The notes beneath the pieces are model-generated. The model did no database searches. It was not told where the DNA came from and was given only the letters and a program-made list of their open reading frames with translations. Source: Persicaria tinctoria (taxonomy: Eukaryota > Streptophyta > Magnoliopsida > Caryophyllales > Polygonaceae). From it: DNA of 64,000 bases. Numbering within the stretch: position 1 is the first letter of the stretch; every line of letters begins with the position of its first letter. The position numbers and the translations under genes were made by a program. Below, piece by piece: positions 60,902 to 64,000 of the stretch. The DNA is taken from assembly GCA_037127255.1 (NCBI GenBank), contig JBANSL010000013.1, forward strand, positions 6,016,188-6,080,187. The letters run 5' to 3'.

Positions 60902-61760
60902 TTATTTATTTGTAAGAGTTTTTAGTTTATATAATAGATTATATTTATTCAAATAAATCATAAAATGTTAAAAGGTAACTAACCAATATATGATAAAAAT
61001 TTATTATTTAAATTAAATATGTTTATTAATAAATTTAGATCCATGTTAGATGAACAGAGGAATTTAAACTCTATCAAATCTTATCAAAATATTCATAAAT
61101 ACGTTGAAATAGCAAACAAAAAAAATGTATATATGTTTGTATCGGATTATTTAGATATAATAATTCGATGGAAAATAGTACGTAATGTAAAATCATGCAT
61201 TTTAAAAAAATGAACCCGGTTTTTAAAAAAAAGTAATACTTCATTGGATGTATGTGTATATGTATGTTATTTCAATCTATCTAAAAAAATAAGATAGTTG
61301 AGGAATTATTGCGTGTGTGTATTTGTAAAGGATACGTAGGTTTTTAAAACCAATCTTATTTTGTAATCAATTAATTGGTAAAAAAAATTAAGCTTGGGAA
61401 ACAATGAAATCTTAACATTTCATATAATAAACTTACTTAATCAATCTGATAAAACAATCCAATGTAAAATAATTAATTATAAAAAAACTCAAGATAAAGT
61501 GATAAGTTTTGTAACCACTTAGAATATCCGATTGAATATTTATATTAAAGATTATTTGTAGTTATCAGTTGAGATATACACGTAGGATGACACGTATATA
61601 AAATAGATAAGATCATTGTTTGATGTGGCTTAAATTTATTGGACACTCATTAATTGACGTGTCAAAAAAACCCGCTCAGAATGTACCACAGGACGACACG
61701 TAAGCGAATCGCACCAGAGCCCGCCACATAGAATTTCCACGTCTCTGTTTTAGTATTATA
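60061..61760 (-). mobile_element. Helitron-like element (minus strand)
   Basis: On the minus strand it starts TATAATACTAAAACAGAGAC next to another Helitron's CTAG and ends with an imperfect stem, GGGTAATAATA and CTAG (plus 60061-60064). About 1.7 kb, AT-rich, no gene. A (TA)n run lies at about 60868-60897. Confidence 0.5.
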
Positions 61761-61905
61761 CTAGCGTAGTACCCGTGCGTTACGCACGGGGTTTGTAAAA
61801 TATATTATATTTTATAGAAGATATTACCATAATTTATTTACATTATTTATTAGATATATTATACTATTATAATATTATGAAAACAATATAGCTAGTAAAA
61901 TAATA
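61761..61905 (-). mobile_element. Third copy of the 1-3582 Helitron 3' end, inverted
   Basis: Reverse complement of the last about 140 bases of the two large copies: CTAG (61761-61764), palindrome CGTGCGTTACGCACG, then TTTTATAGAAGATATTACC and TTATTTACATTATTTATTAG. Similarity stops at a MITE at 61906. Confidence 0.8.
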
Positions 61906-62158
61906 CTCCATCCGTTAAGAAAAACATGTCATTTTAGGAGTAAAATATTGTTAAGAAAAACACGTCGTTTTACGTATTTTGGTATTCACTTTCCAAAATT
62001 ATCTTTGTAATGATTAGAGATTTGTTAGTTGTAGTTTTCAATAAAGTGAAAAGGTAAAGTAATAATTAGGTGTATAAATGTATTTTTGTTTGCTTTTATT
62101 TGCTTTCTTAAAAAATGTGCAAATGTCTAAAATGACATGTTTTAATTAACAGATGGAG
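61906..62158. mobile_element. Mariner/Stowaway-type MITE
   Basis: 253 bp between TA duplications (61904-61905, 62159-62160). Arms CTCCATCCGTTAAGAAAAAC and the inverse ...ATGACATGTTTTAATTAACAGATGGAG. Confidence 0.75.
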
Positions 62159-62639
62159 TATAAATTTTGATAAAAAAAAATATAATACTTCCGTCAATGT
62201 CTCACCTTTCCAGCAGGGTTGGGTTTGAGATTTGAGATGTTCGATGCATTGATATAAAAATGTGGCACTCTACTATTACTTTTTGTTGTGTTAATGGATT
62301 GGAAGGTAAGACCAAATAATTTGGTTTTGGACTACATATTACACAAACTCTAGGAGGATGGAGTTTTAAGAACTTTGTGGTAATGGATTGGAAGGTAGAA
62401 CTAAATAATTTGGTAGTTGGACTACACATTCCACAAACGCTGGTGAATGGAATTTTCTGAACTTTTTGATAGAGAGCACAAAAGAGATATATTATATTAA
62501 TAAACTTAAAAGGAAAAAAAAATGCTTTCGTCTCAAAATATAGGCAATTTTTTTGACATGTTTTTTAAGAAGCTAAAAACTCTATCAAATATTATCTCTT
62601 TATTAGTTTTATTTGAGCATGTTATGTGATTTGCAATGT

Positions 62640-62840
62640 CTAAATATAAGCTTTATTATTATATATTAATGAAAACATCACTTTCCCAATAGACAACAGA
62701 TTGATCTTGAAAGCAGATATAGAGAAAACATCATACAAAACCAAACCCGATGCAAGATGTATATCCCCAACCTCTTTAACAATCTTAATTGAGCCATTTG
62801 GCAAAGAAACTTTGACAGGAAACCTCAATTTTTGCGTAAA
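62640..62840 (-). pseudogene. Ty1/copia polyprotein fragment
   Basis: The minus-strand translation VKVSLPNGSIKIVKEVGDIH, then LASGLVLYDVFSISAFKINL and LSIGK matches the conserved stretch between protease and GAG-pre-integrase of copia polyproteins. Only about 60 residues remain; no integrase, RT or LTR was found beside it. Confidence 0.7.
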
Positions 62841-64000
62841 CCAGCCTCTAAAATAATTTTAAATAAATATGGAATAAAAAAGAGTTGAAAAGTGAGAAAA
62901 AAAACTTATGGTTACGAAGGAGGTTCAAGAAGGACAGTTAAAGATTCACCTATACACGATTCATTTTAATATTTGATTCTAAAGGTTTTCACAACTAAAA
63001 AAATAAAATAAAAACTAAGATATGTCTTTAATGTATACAAATTTTTTGTTAAAGATACAAATGTAAAAAAATATGTTTAGATTCAAATGATATTTTAACA
63101 ACATAAAAAATATTTAAGGCATTAATATTAGTCTTATAAATATGTGATAGTCAGTGTGTGTTTGGATTCCAATTGCATTTTAATTATAATGTATTTATAA
63201 ATACAAACACTTGAGTAGTATTTCGTTATCGGATTTTATAATATGCTTAAAATGATATACCTTATAGATTGTGTCATCAAACAACCACTATTGTGTAAAG
63301 TTTTTTTGAATCAAGATTAAGATTTTCATTATCAATAGGCCATGAGCTCGATTTCCACTCACCATTTTGCTTGATGGTTTTTCCTCTACTTATTTCTTTT
63401 TGCAATTGAATTGAAAGTATAAGTTTAAGATCCAACAAATGTGAAATTTCAAAATCCAAAATATTTTAGGTTAAAGGAAACTATTTACATATTTTTTGAA
63501 TTCAATGTATAAATATAGGTATCAATTCTCAAATCAATCAAATAAAATTTGACATAAAGTTTGATATTAGCTCTTAGCTCTAGAAAAAATGATAGTATAA
63601 AAGAAATCATTCACATGGTATTTGATTTCCCCTATAATGAGTTTTTATATTCACAATCAATATTTTGTATCGTAAGATATAGTTTGTTTTAGTGGATATA
63701 TAATTAAAACAGAAAATGAATTCTTGTTATATCCTTTTTAAGTTATATTGGTTAGATTAAAGTATATTATTGAAACACGTAGCTCTAACAAACATTCAAT
63801 AACTTAATGAGTTATAAAACTATATTTTAGATGTTAGTTTAAGGTGTTTACAATTTTAAGTAGATAAATTAAGTCAATTATAATCTTCATATGAGGAAAT
63901 ATTTTACTAAAAAAAAACTAACTTTGGGGTAAAATGCGGTAACTAACAAAGATATTAAGTTTTATTTCAAAATAAATGAGAAAATATTATTTAATGTCAA
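62841..64000. other. AT-rich end of window
   Basis: No gene seen. About 63150-63200 (GTGTGTGTTTGGATTCCAATTGCATTTTAAT) is one end of the Tourist-like MITE family found at 9387 and 10069. Confidence 0.4.

Noticed and set aside
1..64000. CRISPR array, prophage, rRNA genes or organellar insert
   Set aside because: No spaced identical repeats of CRISPR type, no phage or organelle genes, and no rRNA signature were seen; the content is plant nuclear.

Overview
This is nuclear DNA from a flowering plant, most likely a eudicot; the protein flavour vaguely suggests an asterid such as Lamiales, but that is a weak inference. The signs are spliced genes with GT-AG introns, plant-only families (PERK kinase, BURP, IRX15-like, a chloroplast rhomboid, a plastid-targeted acetolactate synthase) and AT-rich intergenic space filled with small plant transposons. 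I see no bacterial, viral or organellar gene block and no CRISPR array. No operon logic applies; each gene has its own promoter.

Layout. 1-11.4 kb is repeat territory: the 3' part of a Helitron-like element (1-3582), a hairpin-rich element with long inverted ends (about 4594-5519), a broken LINE RNase H fragment, a Mutator-like element with a perfect 9-bp target duplication (7967-9148), two Harbinger-type MITEs and a Mutator-type MITE (11073-11414). 11.8-13.4 kb holds a BURP-domain (RD22-like) gene whose first exon I could not find. 13.87-14.25 kb holds an LTR/TRIM relic. 15.56-22.27 kb is an 11-exon gene for the beta subunit of the AP-4 adaptor complex. 24.6-25.1 kb is a small plant-conserved gene of unknown function.

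29.2-34.3 kb is a compact gene cluster with broken copies of neighbouring genes: a chimeric pseudogene (thaumatin-like fragment joined to an inverted acetolactate synthase fragment), the intact intronless acetolactate synthase gene (30099-32078), a degraded copy of two AP-4 beta exons with their intron, and an IRX15-like xylan gene on the minus strand. 37.4-40.1 kb is LINE debris. 41.5-44.3 kb is a complete 8-exon PERK receptor-like kinase gene; 44.8-48.35 kb is a convergent 7-exon chloroplast rhomboid gene; 49.2-50.57 kb is an F-box gene carrying a stop codon inside the F-box.

51.2-64 kb is again repeats: a Helitron-like element whose 3' 3.8 kb is a second copy of the window's first 3.6 kb, further Helitron ends joined head to tail, a hAT-like element with a nested LTR-like insertion (57846-59787), a tRNA-derived SINE and a copia fragment.

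The genes do not form one pathway. They cover membrane traffic (AP-4), branched-chain amino acid synthesis (ALS), secondary wall xylan (IRX15-like), wall sensing (PERK), plastid membrane proteolysis (rhomboid) and protein turnover (F-box). The most notable structure is local DNA duplication and rearrangement: ALS and AP-4 beta each have a truncated copy within a few kilobases, and a 3.6-3.8 kb element occurs twice about 52 kb apart with a MITE present in only one copy. All family assignments were made by reading translated motifs; no database search was run.
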